DNA of 64,000 nt. Source: Gonocerus acuteangulatus (lineage: Eukaryota > Arthropoda > Insecta > Hemiptera > Coreidae). Each line of letters starts with the position of its first letter. The stretch's first letter is position 1. A program made the position numbers and the translations under genes. The DNA is taken from assembly GCA_946811695.1 (NCBI GenBank), contig OX328130.1, forward strand, positions 72,015,232-72,079,231, in the 5' to 3' direction. A model generated the notes under the pieces. It did no database searches. It was given only the letters and a program-made list of their open reading frames with translations, and was not told the DNA's origin. Below are positions 20,808 through 33,041 of the stretch, piece by piece.

Positions 20808-21074
20808 CATGGTCGTATATAGAAAATAATTTCGAGAGGGGCTGGGAAAACTTCGGGGGGGGGGGGCTGAGACCATTTTCGGGGTATGGAATATTAAAAA
20901 ATTAGAGCTTGAAATTGTTTTAGGCAACTAAAACGCTATTACACGTAAAATAAAATATTTTTTATGATCTTATTTAATTTATTTTTAAGGGTTTTACGGC
21001 AAATTTTTACCATCAAATCAAAATTTCGGGAGGGGCTGCAGCCCCCTCAGCCCCCCCCCTTATATACGCTCATG
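20808..21074. mobile_element. MITE-L copy 4
   Basis: Ends catggtcgtatatag and tatatacgctcatg. Flanks gtctgaac (20800-20807) and gtctgaaa (21075-21082) are an 8-bp duplication with one change. Poly-G and poly-C tracts near both ends. Confidence 0.85.
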
Positions 21075-21485
21075 GTCTGAAAGGAGTTTAAATTTGTCTA
21101 CAAGGACTGTACATGTTCCCTTTGAGAGCAGGAAGTTGAACAGCCACCAGAGTGCGGTACGATCTAATTATATTTACCGGGTATTTGTCATACCTCTATC
21201 TATGTAAATACCCTGACAGCTATGTGTTGGAGGATTATGTGCATATTTTCTAGGAGCTCTAGATAACACTCCTTCCGCCCGGGAGATATTCTTGTAACTG
21301 ACACTAGTTACTGATAAGCTACAGTCTTGTCAAAGCACAGAAACAAATCACAGGATAAGCAAGCTTTATGAATGGAAGCGTAGTAGCGCATATAGTACCA
21401 GAATGTAGACATGACATTCATAAATGATATATGAACATTTAAAATCTGTCTCCAAATATTCTTGAGCTGTTAAAATTATAAAACA
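21075..21485. other. no recognisable gene
   Basis: No coding or repeat signal recognised. Confidence 0.4.
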
Positions 21486-22054
21486 CTAGTTGAATAGCCG
21501 TTCTTCGTCACTCGCGATAAGTAGTTATTTTATTGCGTTAAATAATGCACGGTTCCCTTCATACCATAATTTATTCATCAATTGAAAATTAATCAAAGTA
21601 TAAAGTTTCTTGACAATGGGGCGCTACGGACCGGTGTCAACTAACAGATAACCCGTTATCTATAGGCTACCAGTAACAGGAGTTTAACCAGCACAGGTTA
21701 AAATTCGTTGTCAATAATATATGTACGTTAAAATTTAAAAATTTATGTTTCTCAGATGTCATTTTGAAACACTCAATATATTTGCGAACATTACCAAGAA
21801 GTTCTCTGCCTGGGGATGCTGATCGGTGAAGAGGCTTTGTAAGGGCTCGGGATATTATTACCTCGGATGGACCATCACCAGGTATAGCGTAAGCTCTATG
21901 AAGGACTGAATCACAGTTAATTTCAAGCAATTCAAGGTCTGCCATCATAGTTGAAATGAACCGTAAATAAAAATAATGTTATGAAATTGATACATTACGG
22001 TAACAGCTGACCTGTTACCGTCTTCGCAACGCATGCTGCCTAGGAACTTTCTTA
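21486..22054 (-). mobile_element. Heli-E copy 1, 5'-truncated Helitron-like element
   Basis: Minus-strand 3' end reads ...ctattcaaCTAG followed by T, preceded by an imperfect hairpin. The body holds the reading frame MADLELLEINC shared with copies 2 and 3. Homology stops just past gcatgctgcctagg, so the 5' end (TCTACTATATA in the others) is missing. Confidence 0.65.
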
Positions 22055-22112
22055 TTGCCTATGGACAGTAAAATCACCGCCTGGCTGCTGATCACCCAAT
22101 CCTGAGGCCACT

Positions 22113-22144
22113 CGTGTGTGTGTGTGTGAGTGTGTGTGTGTGTG
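22113..22144. repeat. (GT)n microsatellite
   Basis: Short GT run with one GA interruption. Confidence 0.9.
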
Positions 22145-22714
22145 GATAGATATAGAGTGATATCCATATCTCTTTTTTCGTAGAAAAAAAAATTAAAATA
22201 TCCTACAATGCCTATATCATTAAATTTGTTTTAATGCGCGCGTTTATTTATTTTTCGTAACCTATATTTGTAAAAAATATGTAAGAAGATTGCTGAATGT
22301 AATTGTTTCTTGAACTATAATGGTGGTCGGTATTGTTTGCAACTTCAAGAGAATTGTTAGTTTGCGGTACTTATTCGTTAGATATTGAATGAAACCCGTT
22401 TATGGTATGGCTTTCTGAATATTGTAATTATGCGAACTGAATAATTTAGAAGGCAACCATAAGCCTCCCTTTTACGGTGGAAATATCCCATCCCTGTAAT
22501 TTATATTAATTGAAGGGTGCATAATATAATCGTTATGTAAATACAAAAACATGTCTCTACGTTTATGGAGTTTTTCTTCTCTCTTCTTTATTCACATTTT
22601 TCTTAAGTGGGTAATTTTTTTACGTAACTGAGGGGGACCTTGTGTTCATTTTGGTTTTCTGTGATCAGCTCAGGTTTTTAGCCTATCATTGCTGTATGTA
22701 GGTAGCTATCTCAA
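22145..22714. other. no recognisable gene
   Basis: AT-rich, nothing recognised. Confidence 0.4.
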
Positions 22715-22860
22715 GCCTTTATATGCAACGAGGGCCCAGAGGTGAAGATACTGTAGATTTATGTGATTCTTGACCATAAGGCTCACTAGGGAGATAGTGT
22801 GGTCAGTACTACGCTCCAGCCGCCTGATTTCTCCTTTGCAGGCACACATTTGCAGGACCA
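22715..22860 (-). mobile_element. tRNA-Ala-like SINE fragment, reverse
   Basis: ggagatagtgtggtcagtac and cgcctgatt are the complement of the body at 18465. The head is missing. Confidence 0.65.
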
Positions 22861-22873
22861 AGTCCAAGAATTC

Positions 22874-23574
22874 GGGTATTTTTTCGAAGACCACATCCAG
22901 TTACTTTTGAAGTAGCAGTAGTGACTTTTAACAGTTACTCGTACTCGCCGATAAACTTACAGGTCCCTTGCTGGTTATCTATTACTACTTGACTCGTTAT
23001 CTACGGTTATAATCCATATTAGATAATGCCAAGTAATATTATTAATAAAAAGATTAATATGATCAAAATCAATAGTAATTGTTAAGAAGTTATTAAGCAT
23101 TAAAGTTAAGCAATGATATTTAAAAACACACATAAATTATTCCTTTTTCTCTCTCCCTCTCTCTCTTTTCGGATATTTTACATTTATTTAGACTTATGGG
23201 CATGCGTGCTATGCGTTTCCGTTCGCTTCGCTCGCTCAAGAAGATATTAAAACTCTAGTCAATCCAACTCTCTAAAATTAATAGAATTCTATTAATTTTA
23301 GGGAGTAAGAAACCAATCGCTTTTTCCTTGTCAGGAACATCGCAAACTAATTTTAAAAGACCCATTTTTTCTCACTAACACAAGCACAGCTTTTTCACAA
23401 ACAAACGCTAATTCACTGTCGAAGGTTACTTTATTCCCAGCAAGAACCAATAGAATTGATCATAGGAATCCTCCAATAGAAATGCAAAGGAGTTATGCGC
23501 ATGGGATAAATCACTGTTAAAATCACTACTGCTACTTCAAAAGTAACTGTATGTGGTCTTCGAAAAAAGACCCC
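22874..23574. mobile_element. MITE-K copy 2
   Basis: Ends gggtattttttcgaagacca and ggtcttcgaaaaaagacccc, flanked by agaattc (22867-22873 and 23575-23581). The interior resembles copy 1, including a cgcttcgctcgctcaagaag stretch and ttatgcgcatg near the right end. Non-coding. Confidence 0.85.
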
Positions 23575-24110
23575 AGAATTCTGTTTTGTCTAAAAGTAGT
23601 TACGGTCTCCCCTCTAGACTGTTACCCCTTTCATAGAATATAAATATAACCCGGGGTGTACCGCACTCGAAAGGGTGCTCTTCACAGCTTCACTATTACA
23701 AACACTCCAGGAGCTGCAACGCCCCCAAAAGCTCGGCCCGTGCCTAGATGGAAAAGTTCTACAGAAAAAAAAAAAAAAGATAATACGAACCCAAAAGGAA
23801 AAAAGATTCCGTGTTGCAGCTGGCTGTAAGACCGCCAGGTGTATAGGTGGGGGCCGACCCGTCGGCCTGATTCTCCAAGCCCTGAGTCTGTGGCTGGACA
23901 TCAACACAACAAGACATGTGGATGCTGGATCTATTATATGACTGCGTCTCCGAACAACGGGACTATCAGGTACCAACAATATGTACAATAATATCATCAT
24001 TAAAACATAATTACTCCAAAATTCATGATATATATTATATTAATATTTGTCAGTGCTAATGGCCCCAGTAGCAGATGCACTTCAAAAAAAAAAAAAAATA
24101 AATAAAAAAT
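23575..24110 (+). other. unclassified sequence ending in a SINE-like tail
   Basis: 24045-24083 (gtgctaatggccccagtagc, agatgcacttc, poly A) is a decayed version of the shared SINE tail. The upstream part (23600-23940) is GC-richer with open frames on both strands but matches no family I know. Confidence 0.35.
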
Positions 24111-24185
24111 AAAAAAATTAATATTTGTATTTTTAACGTTACCTTTATTGATATCACAACATTATTGATTAACACACAAAGACGT

Positions 24186-24600
24186 TTTATTTACTTATCT
24201 ATCCAATATTATTAGGGTATTATATTTACTTATCTATCTAATATTATTAGGGCATTATATTTACTTATCTACCTAATATTATTAGGTCATTATATTTACT
24301 TATCTACCTAATATTATTAGGTCATTATATTTACTTATCTACCTAATATTATTAGGGCATTATATTTACTTATCTACCTAATATTATTAGGTCATTATAT
24401 TTACTTATCTACCTAATATTATTAGGTCATTATATTTACTTATCTACCTAATATTATTAGGGCATTATATTTACTTATCTACCTAATATTATTAGGTCAT
24501 TATATTTACTTATCTACCTAATATTATTAGGTCATTATATTTACTTATCTACCTAATATTATTAGGTCATTATATTTACTTATCTACCTAATATTATTTA
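24186..24600. repeat. 35-bp minisatellite with a palindrome in each unit
   Basis: About 11.7 units of tatatttacttatctaccta plus atattattaggtcat. Each contains the 15-bp palindrome CCTAATATTATTAGG. Early units show tatcca/tatcta variants, later ones are homogeneous. There are no spacers, so it is not a CRISPR array. Confidence 0.95.
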
Positions 24601-24689
24601 TATAAATCATTCAGGATCATACAACCATATTCTACTGAAACCTACTGTCAACACATGACTTGACTAATATCACATAAATTTACTTTAAA

Positions 24690-25736
24690 TCTACTATATA
24701 TTTGTCAAATACCACTCACTCACTCATTGACTCACTCACTGACCTATCATGCCCCAGCCCAAACCACTCAACAGAAAAATTTGAACTTTTACATGGACAC
24801 TCACATTTGCATGTAGACACTCGCTAAGAAAGGATTTCTTGATATTCGAATTTTTAAGCATTTTTAGAGGGGTTTAAAGTTTTAGTTGGTTAGAGCAGGC
24901 AAGCCTAGGCAGCATGCGTTGCTAGGACGATAACAGAACAGCTGTTGCCGTACATTATCTATTTCATAGTTTTATTTTGAATTGAGTTTAATTTCAACTT
25001 TGATGGCAGACCTTGAATTACTAGAAATAAACTGTCCCTCATTGAGTTTACGCTATGAGGGACAAAATCTCCATTTTAATCGCCGTCCATTTAAATTTGT
25101 CCCCCATAGAGTTTGTCCATCCGAGGTAATAATATCCCGAACCCTTGTACAGCCTCCTCAGCCATCAGCATCCCCAGGCAGAACACTTCTTGATAATGCT
25201 CGCAAATATAATGGGTGTTTCAAAATGACATGTGAGAAACATACATTTATTATTGACAACGAAATTTAACCTGTATTGGTTACACTGCTGTTACTGGTAA
25301 CCATGGGCCTATATTGGAAATAATTTCGGGGGGCTGGAAAAATTTCGGGGGGGGGCTGGTACCATCTCCGGGGTATGGAATACTAACAGTTTAGAACTTC
25401 GAATAGTTTTAGGCAAATAAAACGCTATTACAACTTAAATTAAATATTTTTAAGGAACTAAGTGATCTTATTTAATTTATTTTTACGGGCTTTAAGACGC
25501 ATTTTTACCATGAAATGAAAATGTCGGAAGGGGGGCTGCAAACTGGCCGTAGTGCCCCAGTGTGAAGAAACATTATACTTTGATTACTTAACAATTGATT
25601 CATAAAATATATTATGACGGAAACCGTTCTATAATCTCTCCAAAAAAGTATGTAGTAGCGTTAATTTTGATGATACATTATTTAACGCACTTAAATAACT
25701 ACTTATCTGCCGTGACGAATCACGGGTATTCAGCTA
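24690..25736 (+). mobile_element. Heli-E copy 2, non-autonomous Helitron
   Basis: Starts TCTACTATATATTTGTCAAA after an A. It ends with the hairpin CCGTGA-cgaa-TCACGG, then gtattcagCTA; the final G is at 26642, because FB-F inserted inside the terminal CTAG with duplication of CTA. A^TC...CTAG^T with a 3' hairpin is the canonical Helitron structure. It carries the MADLELLEINC reading frame at about 25003-25260 and a MITE-L relic at 25302-25540. No Rep-helicase. Confidence 0.8.
25302..25540. mobile_element. MITE-L copy 5, right end lost
   Basis: Begins catgggcctatattggaaa and runs to gtcggaaggggggctgca. The right terminal repeat is missing. Inserted in Heli-E copy 2 at a point where copy 3 reads ggtaacctatag. 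Confidence 0.7.
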
Positions 25737-26638
25737 TAGTCCGTCGGCCCGTGACATTTTATCCAACGATTTTTAAGATTCTTCATTTTTTCACTATTGA
25801 TTGTACAAGTCTTAACTAGAACAGTGCCACTTGTCAGCTGGCTAGGTAGCGGTGGGTTTGGCTGCGGGGGCGTTGCGAACTTCGGAAAAATATGAAAATG
25901 TGATACGATTTTAAGATTCATGAAATTTTTTGGAGAAACACCTTTCATTATACAATAATCATTAGGCACTTGTCAGCTGGCCGGCCAGCGGTGGGCTGCT
26001 TGTCAGCTGGGGGTCTAAACTTGGCAAAAATACGAAATTCTGAAACGATTTTAAGATTGCTGAAATTTTGGTGGTTACTAGTATTTGTAGTGAGATTAAC
26101 GAAAAACATTGTCAGCTGCTCATATCTTGGTGGAAAACTTGTCAGCTGGGGGTGTATAAGCGCTGAGAGTATGGCGCGCGCTCCATCTTATTACGAATAC
26201 TACCTACTAACAAAATTTCAGGAATCTTAATATAGTTTTTGACTATTTAATAGCGAAATCATGCTTATATTGATTACAACTTCTGAATATATTGATTGTA
26301 AATGAATATTTTTATTATCAACGTTAAAATATATTATGTATTTGCATTAAGGTAAGATGAAAAAATATATCATTTATTTGTATAAAATACATAGCACATA
26401 AAAAATTGCCAATGATTATTGTATAATGAAAGGTGTTTCTCCAAAAAATTTCATGAATCTTAAAATCGTTTCACATTTTCATATTTTTCCGAAGTTCGCA
26501 ACGCCCCCGCAGCCAAACCCACCGCTACCTAGCCAGCTGACAAGTGGCACTGTTCTAGTTAAGACTTGTACAATCAATAGTGAAAAAATGAAGAATCTTA
26601 AAAATCGTTGCATGAAATGTACACGGGCCGACGGACTA
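25737..26638. mobile_element. FB-F, foldback element with near-identical 227-bp arms
   Basis: Left arm 25737-25963 (TAGTCCGTCGGCCCGTGACA) and right arm 26411-26638 are inverted repeats with few differences. The 3-bp repeat cta flanks it (25734-25736, 26639-26641). The 450-bp centre holds several copies of gtcagctgg and no coding frame. The first seven bases match the FB-D termini (TAGTCCG in one arm), so both may be moved by one transposase. Confidence 0.85.
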
Positions 26639-26642
26639 CTAG

Positions 26643-27433
26643 TCTACTATATATTTGTCAAATACCACTCATTGACCTATCATCGCCCAGCCCAAACCAC
26701 TTGACAGAAAATTTTGCATGCACACTCTCTTTAGCATGTAAACACTCGCTAAGAAAGGATTTTTTTATATTCAAATGTTTAAGTATTTTTAGTGGAGTTT
26801 CAATTTTTAGTTGGTTAGAGCAGGCAAGCCTAGGCAGCATGCGTTGCTAGGACGATAACAGAACAGCTGTTATTGTACTGTATCTATTTCATAGTATTAT
26901 TTTTAATTGCGGTTAATTTCAACTGTGGTGGGAGACCTTGAATTACTAGAAATAAACTGTGATTTTGTCCCTCATAGAGTTTACGCTATACCTGGTGATG
27001 GTCCATCCGGGGTAATAATATCCCGAACCCTTGCACAGCCTCCTCACCCATCAGCATCCCAGGTCAGAACACTTCCGGACAATGCTCGCAAATATAATGT
27101 TTCGAAATGACATCTAATTTTTTAAATTTTAACATCCATTTATTATTTACAACGAATTTTTACCGGTACTGTCTAAACTACTATTACTGGTAACCTATAG
27201 ATAACGGGTTATCTCTAGGGTATCTGTTTCTTGACACTGGTCCGGAGCGCCCCCTTGTCAACAAACATTATACTTTAATTACTTATCAATTGATGAATAA
27301 CATATAGTATGACAGGAACCATGCTATAATAAACTGCACAAAATTATGTAGTATCGTTAATTTTGATGATACATTATTTAACGCAATAAAATGACTACTT
27401 ATCTCCCGTGACGAAACAAGGGTATTCAACTAG
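26643..27433 (+). mobile_element. Heli-E copy 3, non-autonomous Helitron
   Basis: Starts TCTACTATATATTTGTCAAA immediately after the terminal G of copy 2. Ends CCCGTGAcgaaacaaGGG, tattcaaCTAG then T. Carries the MxxLELLEINC reading frame at about 26925-27110 (VPHRVYAIPGDGPSGVIISR). 791 bp. Confidence 0.8.
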
Positions 27434-27547
27434 TACCAACTAAATTTAAACGTAAACAGTACAGATATAAATTAATTTTTTTGCTATGAACAAATTGCAG
27501 CTTAAAATACTTATTAATTTGTGAATCACTCTGTAGTGAATAATATA

Positions 27548-28450
27548 TAGACCGAGAGCTGGCAACGGACTTTTCATGAAGTGTTTTATGCAACTTGAAA
27601 TTTTGCTGTAATGTATCTCTTAGGTAGATAAAAACGTACATATGTGTTTCCTGGACATACCTTGGAACACCAGGTACTGCGCATAGGGGAAAGGTGCAAA
27701 ACAATATTGCCCAAAAGTAGAGTTTTATTCACAAGCCAACTATTATTAATGAAAAAAATGCAAATTAAGGCAATTTTCAAATTAATAATAAATAATGCAG
27801 GCACTTTAAAGGGGGTAAAAATGATAATAATAAAAAAAACTAAGTACCTAGTTTTTATTTTTAATATTAAATGAAGTGCTTTATTCACGCTGCGATTTAA
27901 ACAGCGTCTTCAGTAAACATATTTGAAAATAATTACAAAAGGGCAGACACTTTTGTGGGGTATAATTATCAGGAAACATAAAAATAAATGTTGAATATGA
28001 TAGACTGCAATACACTGCGCGTAACCGTAAGAGTGAGTGACAGCACCGCGCAGTTGCGGTTATTCTCTGCGCTCTCATTGGTTCTTGCTCACATGATCTT
28101 GTACAGCTGTCCCGGTTTAAATGGCAGCGTGAGTAAAATTCTCATTTAAAATGAGAATAAAAACAATCAAGTTTTCTTTTTTTTTTTTTTTTCCCCCATA
28201 AAAGTGCCTGCCATATTTATTAATCATTGTAAAATTGTCTTAATTTTACATTAAAGATAGTTGGCTTCTGATTACAACTCTATTTTTCGGAAATATTGTT
28301 TTGCACCTTTCCCCTATGCGCAGTACCTGGTGTTCCAAGGAATGTCCAGGAAACACATTCATACCTTCTTGTCTACCTAAGAGGTATGTTACAGCAAAAT
28401 GAAGATGCATAAAACACTTCATGAAAAGTACGTTGCTGGCTCTCGGACTA
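27548..28450. mobile_element. FB-D copy 3, full-length foldback element
   Basis: Ends TAGACCGAGAGCTGGCAACG and the complement GTTGCTGGCTCTCGGACTA. Flanked by ata on both sides (27545-27547, 28451-28453). The centre contains actgcgcgtaaccgtaagag in common with copies 1 and 2. No coding sequence. Confidence 0.85.
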
Positions 28451-28692
28451 ATAGGTAATAATAATTATGCACAATGTAAATACATACACAATTAATATAG
28501 ACATTATGTAATATATTAATATATACATAATGTTAATACACACACAATAATCTAATGACATAACTTACTTAGTAAACACGAAGTGTTATTACTTATGTAT
28601 TGAGAGTACACAACAAAGGCTATTTACTCTTTATTATATAATATAATACAATATTAGGTGTACATCGACATGATAACGAACACCAACAAATA
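28451..28692. other. no gene; small AT palindrome
   Basis: Contains gacattatgtaatatattaa followed by its near complement. Otherwise featureless. Confidence 0.4.
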
Positions 28693-29742
28693 AAAAAAAG
28701 TCCGTCACGCAGGAGCTGCATAACTAAGCACTTTCCTCAGAATTTGGGTAGTGTAGACTGCTTTCCAGAACAATTTGCTTAAAATATCCTACATAAATAA
28801 AATAAAAACATGAATAGTTCTCTTTTAATTTTGTAATGAGTAACTGATAAATTATTAATTTGCTTCCAGAGTTATGTTTACACATGGTACCTACTACACT
28901 ACGTAATAATTACAAAATCCTCATATTATCGTATTTTGATCTAACGCAGGAACCGGATACAGTCACTCTAGCGCTCCTTGCGGCGCCTTTGTGAACCTAT
29001 GTCTGGCTGGCTTTTCTATTGAAGTATATTACAAAGTAAACCCCACTTTCCGATTGACCGATTCAGTTCATTTTTACAACACTTCTTTCTCATGAGTTAC
29101 CCACGACGTATACCGCGTTTCGTTACAATACAGCAGAAATTACGACTGGTATGAGTATATTAGGAATTTGGGTCCGGAGTAAACCCCCCCCCCCTTTTAA
29201 TGAACCGATTTAGTTTATTTTTACAACACATATTTACCTGTAGATTACCACTACGAATACCGAGTTTCGTCGAAATATACCAAAAATCACGGTTGGTAGT
29301 GGCGAATTGGTATTGTGGGTCTGGAGTAAACCCCCCCCCCCTCCTAATGAACCGATTTAGTTTATTTTTACAACACATATTTACCTGTGGATTACCACTA
29401 CGAATACCGAGTTTCGTCGAAATACACCTAAAATCACGGCTGGTAGTGTCGAATTGGTATTGTCGGTCCGGAGTAAACCCCCCTCCGTATGAACCGATTT
29501 AGTTTATTTTTATATCTCACTTTTCTCTCTATATTACCAGTACGAATACCAAGTTTCGTTGAAATATAACAAATATTACGGCTGAAATGGTCAAATTAGT
29601 GTTTTGGGTTCGGGGTAAACCCCCCCCTTCCGGTGGACCGATTTTGGTGTTTAACGAACTCGTTCAATCGCTTGCTAATTGAATGCTATATACCAAGTTT
29701 CGTGACGAAAAAACCAAAACTCTGGCCGCTATCGTGTTAACA

Positions 29743-29813
<71 letters not shown>

Positions 29814-29936
29814 TTTAACGGGGGTCATTTTCGGTGTCTACTGGGTAGGATCGATAAAGATTTGAAGAATTTTTTCAAAAATTCCGTCATGAGTGCAACC
29901 TCAATAGCTACTTTCCTTCGGAGGAAAGTGCTAAAA
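28693..29936 (-). mobile_element. HINE-A copy 3
   Basis: 3' end aaaaaaaagtccgtcacgca on the left, 5' end cttcggaggaaagtgctaaaa on the right. Poly-C units at 29184, 29331, 29478 and 29621, (TA)n at 29746-29811, TGTCTGTTAACACG in complement beside it. Confidence 0.78.
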
Positions 29937-30419
29937 ATAAATGATATAACAGATGTTTTTAGGATGCCTTATCAACAGGTTACCGCCCATTTCAAGAGGG
30001 GAACTTTTATTGTTTCGTGTCCTGGTGGGCAATATTAAATTAAATTGTTTCCATCAAATGTTTAATTATGATATATATATATATATATATATATATTTTG
30101 TTTTCTGTTCTGCGACTAAAGACAAGTACATATTTTAGGAACTTTATGAAAACATCAGTCTTTAAGCATGTGAACATTTTAGATAATTTAATAATTTATA
30201 GCGATTAATTAATTATAAAATGAGTCCAATAAATAATAATAGCAAATAAAATGACACAAACGAACATTAAGACAACCATTTAAAAATGTGCTTGTGTCAA
30301 ATATCGTATCCATATAACAGTAGTTAATGTCTGGCCTCTAAGCTGCAAACATGTAGTGTTTTACCCTGTGGTAGTGTGTATAGACTTATGCGTGTGTGTG
30401 AGTGTGTGTGTGTGTGTGT

Positions 30420-30492
<73 letters not shown>

Positions 30493-30587
30493 AAGTAAAC
30501 AAATGAGGAAGACGAAAACAATTACACTAAATCCACTGATCTTTTATTACTTTCAACCATTACGTGTATGTTTGACAATTACCATAA

Positions 30588-30618
<31 letters not shown>

Positions 30619-30722
30619 CATATATATGTATGTGTATCGCAAATTTAAACAAAATACTTTCTTTTTAAGTGTTTGTCTTATTGTTTGTTTGTGTTTATTT
30701 TATTTTATTTTTATATGTTATT
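29937..30722. other. no gene; several microsatellites
   Basis: (TA)n at 30070-30096, (GT)n at about 30390-30420, and (TA)n at 30423-30488 and 30598-30618. No coding signal. Confidence 0.6.
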
Positions 30723-30738
30723 TTTTTTTTTTTTTTTT

Positions 30739-30792
<54 letters not shown>

Positions 30793-30955
30793 GGCGCATC
30801 TACATCTGGGTCATTAGCGCCTACATCCAGGGTGCAGCGAGGAATTTTACCAGCGAGCCGTGGGATGATAAAATTCCTGCCGGAGGTTGGGAATCGAACC
30901 CACCATCTCCCGCTTATGAATCCAAGGCGCTAGCCATTAGACCACGGGAGACCCC
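30723..30955 (-). mobile_element. tRNA-Glu-like SINE, reverse
   Basis: Poly-T, then acggcgcatctacatc and ccgtgggatgataaaattcc, ending accacgggagacccc. Flanked by atatgttatt on both sides (30713-30722, 30956-30965). Confidence 0.9.
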
Positions 30956-31182
30956 ATATGTTATTATTGTTTTAAAATTCCTCATTTTTTTTGTGTGCTT
31001 GATAAATGACTTTTATAATTAATTAATTGCAATTTCTAAAAAGTCTGCAGACAATTGCATATATAAATTTATATACCTCACATATCATTTAAACAAAATA
31101 CGGTTTTTTAAATGGTTTTCATATTATTTGTTTACATTTTTATGTTATTATTGTTTGTAAAATTTGTCATTTTTTGTTGCAC

Positions 31183-31312
31183 ATTTTTGTGTTTAACGGC
31201 GTATCATCGATTGGGCTATTAACGCCGGGCTATCTACAGGTTGCCACCCCCTTTTATAATACCAACAGCACGACCGGTGCATTCAACGAGGCTATGGCCG
31301 TTGGCTCTTAGT
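31183..31312 (-). mobile_element. 5S-derived SINE, internally deleted
   Basis: Tail aacggcgtatcatcgattgg...attaacgccggg, then ccaacagcacgaccggtgca and ggctatggccgttggc. The central 5S segment (gtggtcggtcacc...gatctac) is missing. Its tail hairpin carries paired changes (CGGCGT/ACGCCG). Confidence 0.8.
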
Positions 31313-31912
31313 TATTATTATTAAGTTTGCCTCTGATAATAAGCAATGTGTTAGTAATTATGGCAGTCCTGGAAGCCATAAATTTTAGAAATAAGTCATT
31401 ACGACTATGTACGATAACCCTTCATGTAGGGCGTACAAGCCTTGTAGTTCATTTTGAATTTCTCTACCTCGAAAAATTACATTCTGAGTCCCCTTTTAAA
31501 TTGTAATTTCTCCTTCACAATTTTGAGGGGTTTATTGTTATTTAAATATGAGCTGCATAAATTAAAAAGTTATACATACCTCTAAAATGTAGTTAGTACT
31601 CGGTTCTCTCTCGGGTTAATGAGGCTTCTTCAGGAGGACAAAAAGCAGTAATATTTCTGAGTAAGGAAGGCGGAATAATGGACTTTCTATTCCACAAGTA
31701 CTTTCGTTCATTTAACTGTCCAGACCCATTAATAAAATAATTATTCTCCGAGCCACTTTCCATTAGAAATTACAGTAAATCCAATTAATATTATTAAAAC
31801 TAAAAATAAAAAATGTTATTTATTTTTTTGAGTTTTTTAGAGCCACAATGCATGGGTGATTTGCTCTGTTAAACTCTAGTTTGTCAATATCCAAGGGTGC
31901 GTTTACACTTGG
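31313..31912. other. no gene recognised
   Basis: Minus-strand 31635-31595 reads CTGAAGAAGCC...AACCCGAGAG, weakly like the CUGANGA segments noted elsewhere. Otherwise nothing. Confidence 0.35.
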
Positions 31913-31965
31913 ACATGGGCGTATATAAGGGGGGGGGCTGAGGGGCTGCAGCCCCCCCCTTATAA
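31913..31965. mobile_element. MITE-L terminal fragment
   Basis: catgggcgtatataaggggg through gctgcagcccccccc: only one end of the family remains. Confidence 0.7.
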
Positions 31966-32055
31966 CTAATAGCCTTTCTGAATTTTGTATCTTGCTTTGA
32001 TATAAGAGGACCTATTTTACAAGCAAGCTTTTCGAAATATGCTCGTTTCATTCTT

Positions 32056-32970
32056 AAAAAAGTCCGTCACGCAGGAGCTGCATAACTAAGCACTTTCCTC
32101 AGAATTTGGGTAGAGTAGACTGCTTTCCAGAACAATTTGCTTAAAATATCCTACATAAATAAAATAAAAACATGAATAGTTCTCTTTTAAATTTGTAATG
32201 AGTAACTGATCAATTATTAATTTGCTTCCAGAGTTATGTTTACACATGGTACCTATTAAACTACGTAATAAGTACAAAAAACCTCATATTATCGTATTTT
32301 ATCTAACGCAGGAACAGGATACAGTCCCTCTAGTGGTAGAAAGCGCTCCTTGCGGCGGCTTTGTAAACCTACGTCTGGCGGGCTTTTCTATTGAAATATA
32401 TTACAAATTAAACCCCCGCTTTCCAATTGACCGATTCAGCTCATTTTTACAACACTTCTATCTCATGAGTTACCCACGTCGTATACCGCGTTTCGTTACA
32501 ATACAGCAGAAATTACGACCGGTATGAGTATATTAGGAATTTGGGTCCGAAGTAAACCCCCCCTTCTAATGAACCGATTTAGTTTATTTTTACAACACAT
32601 ATTTACCTGTAGATTACCACTACGAATACCGAGTTTCGTCGAAATATACCAAAAATCACGGCTGGTAGTGGCGAATTGGTATTGTGGGTCCGGGGTTAAC
32701 CCCCCCTTCTAATGAACCGATTTAGTTCATTCTTGTATCTCACTTTTCTCTCTATATTACCACTACGAATACCAAGTTTCGTTGAAATATAACAAATATT
32801 ACGGCTGACATAGTCAAATTAGTGTTTTGGGTTCGGGGTAAACCCCCCCCCCCCTTCCGGTGGACCGATTTTGGTGGTAAACGAACTCGTTCGATCGTTT
32901 GCTAATTGAATGCTATATACCAAGTTTCGTGACGAAAAAACAAAAACTCTGGCCGCTATCGTGTTAACAG

Positions 32971-33041
<71 letters not shown>

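Noticed and set aside
24186..24600. Possible CRISPR array
   Set aside because: The repeats are head to tail without variable spacers, the context is eukaryotic, and there are no cas genes. It is a minisatellite.
30669..31022. Phe-rich membrane-like proteins over the poly-T at 30.7 kb (similarly 20455, 37910)
   Set aside because: They are frames across poly-T or poly-A tails of SINEs or foldbacks.
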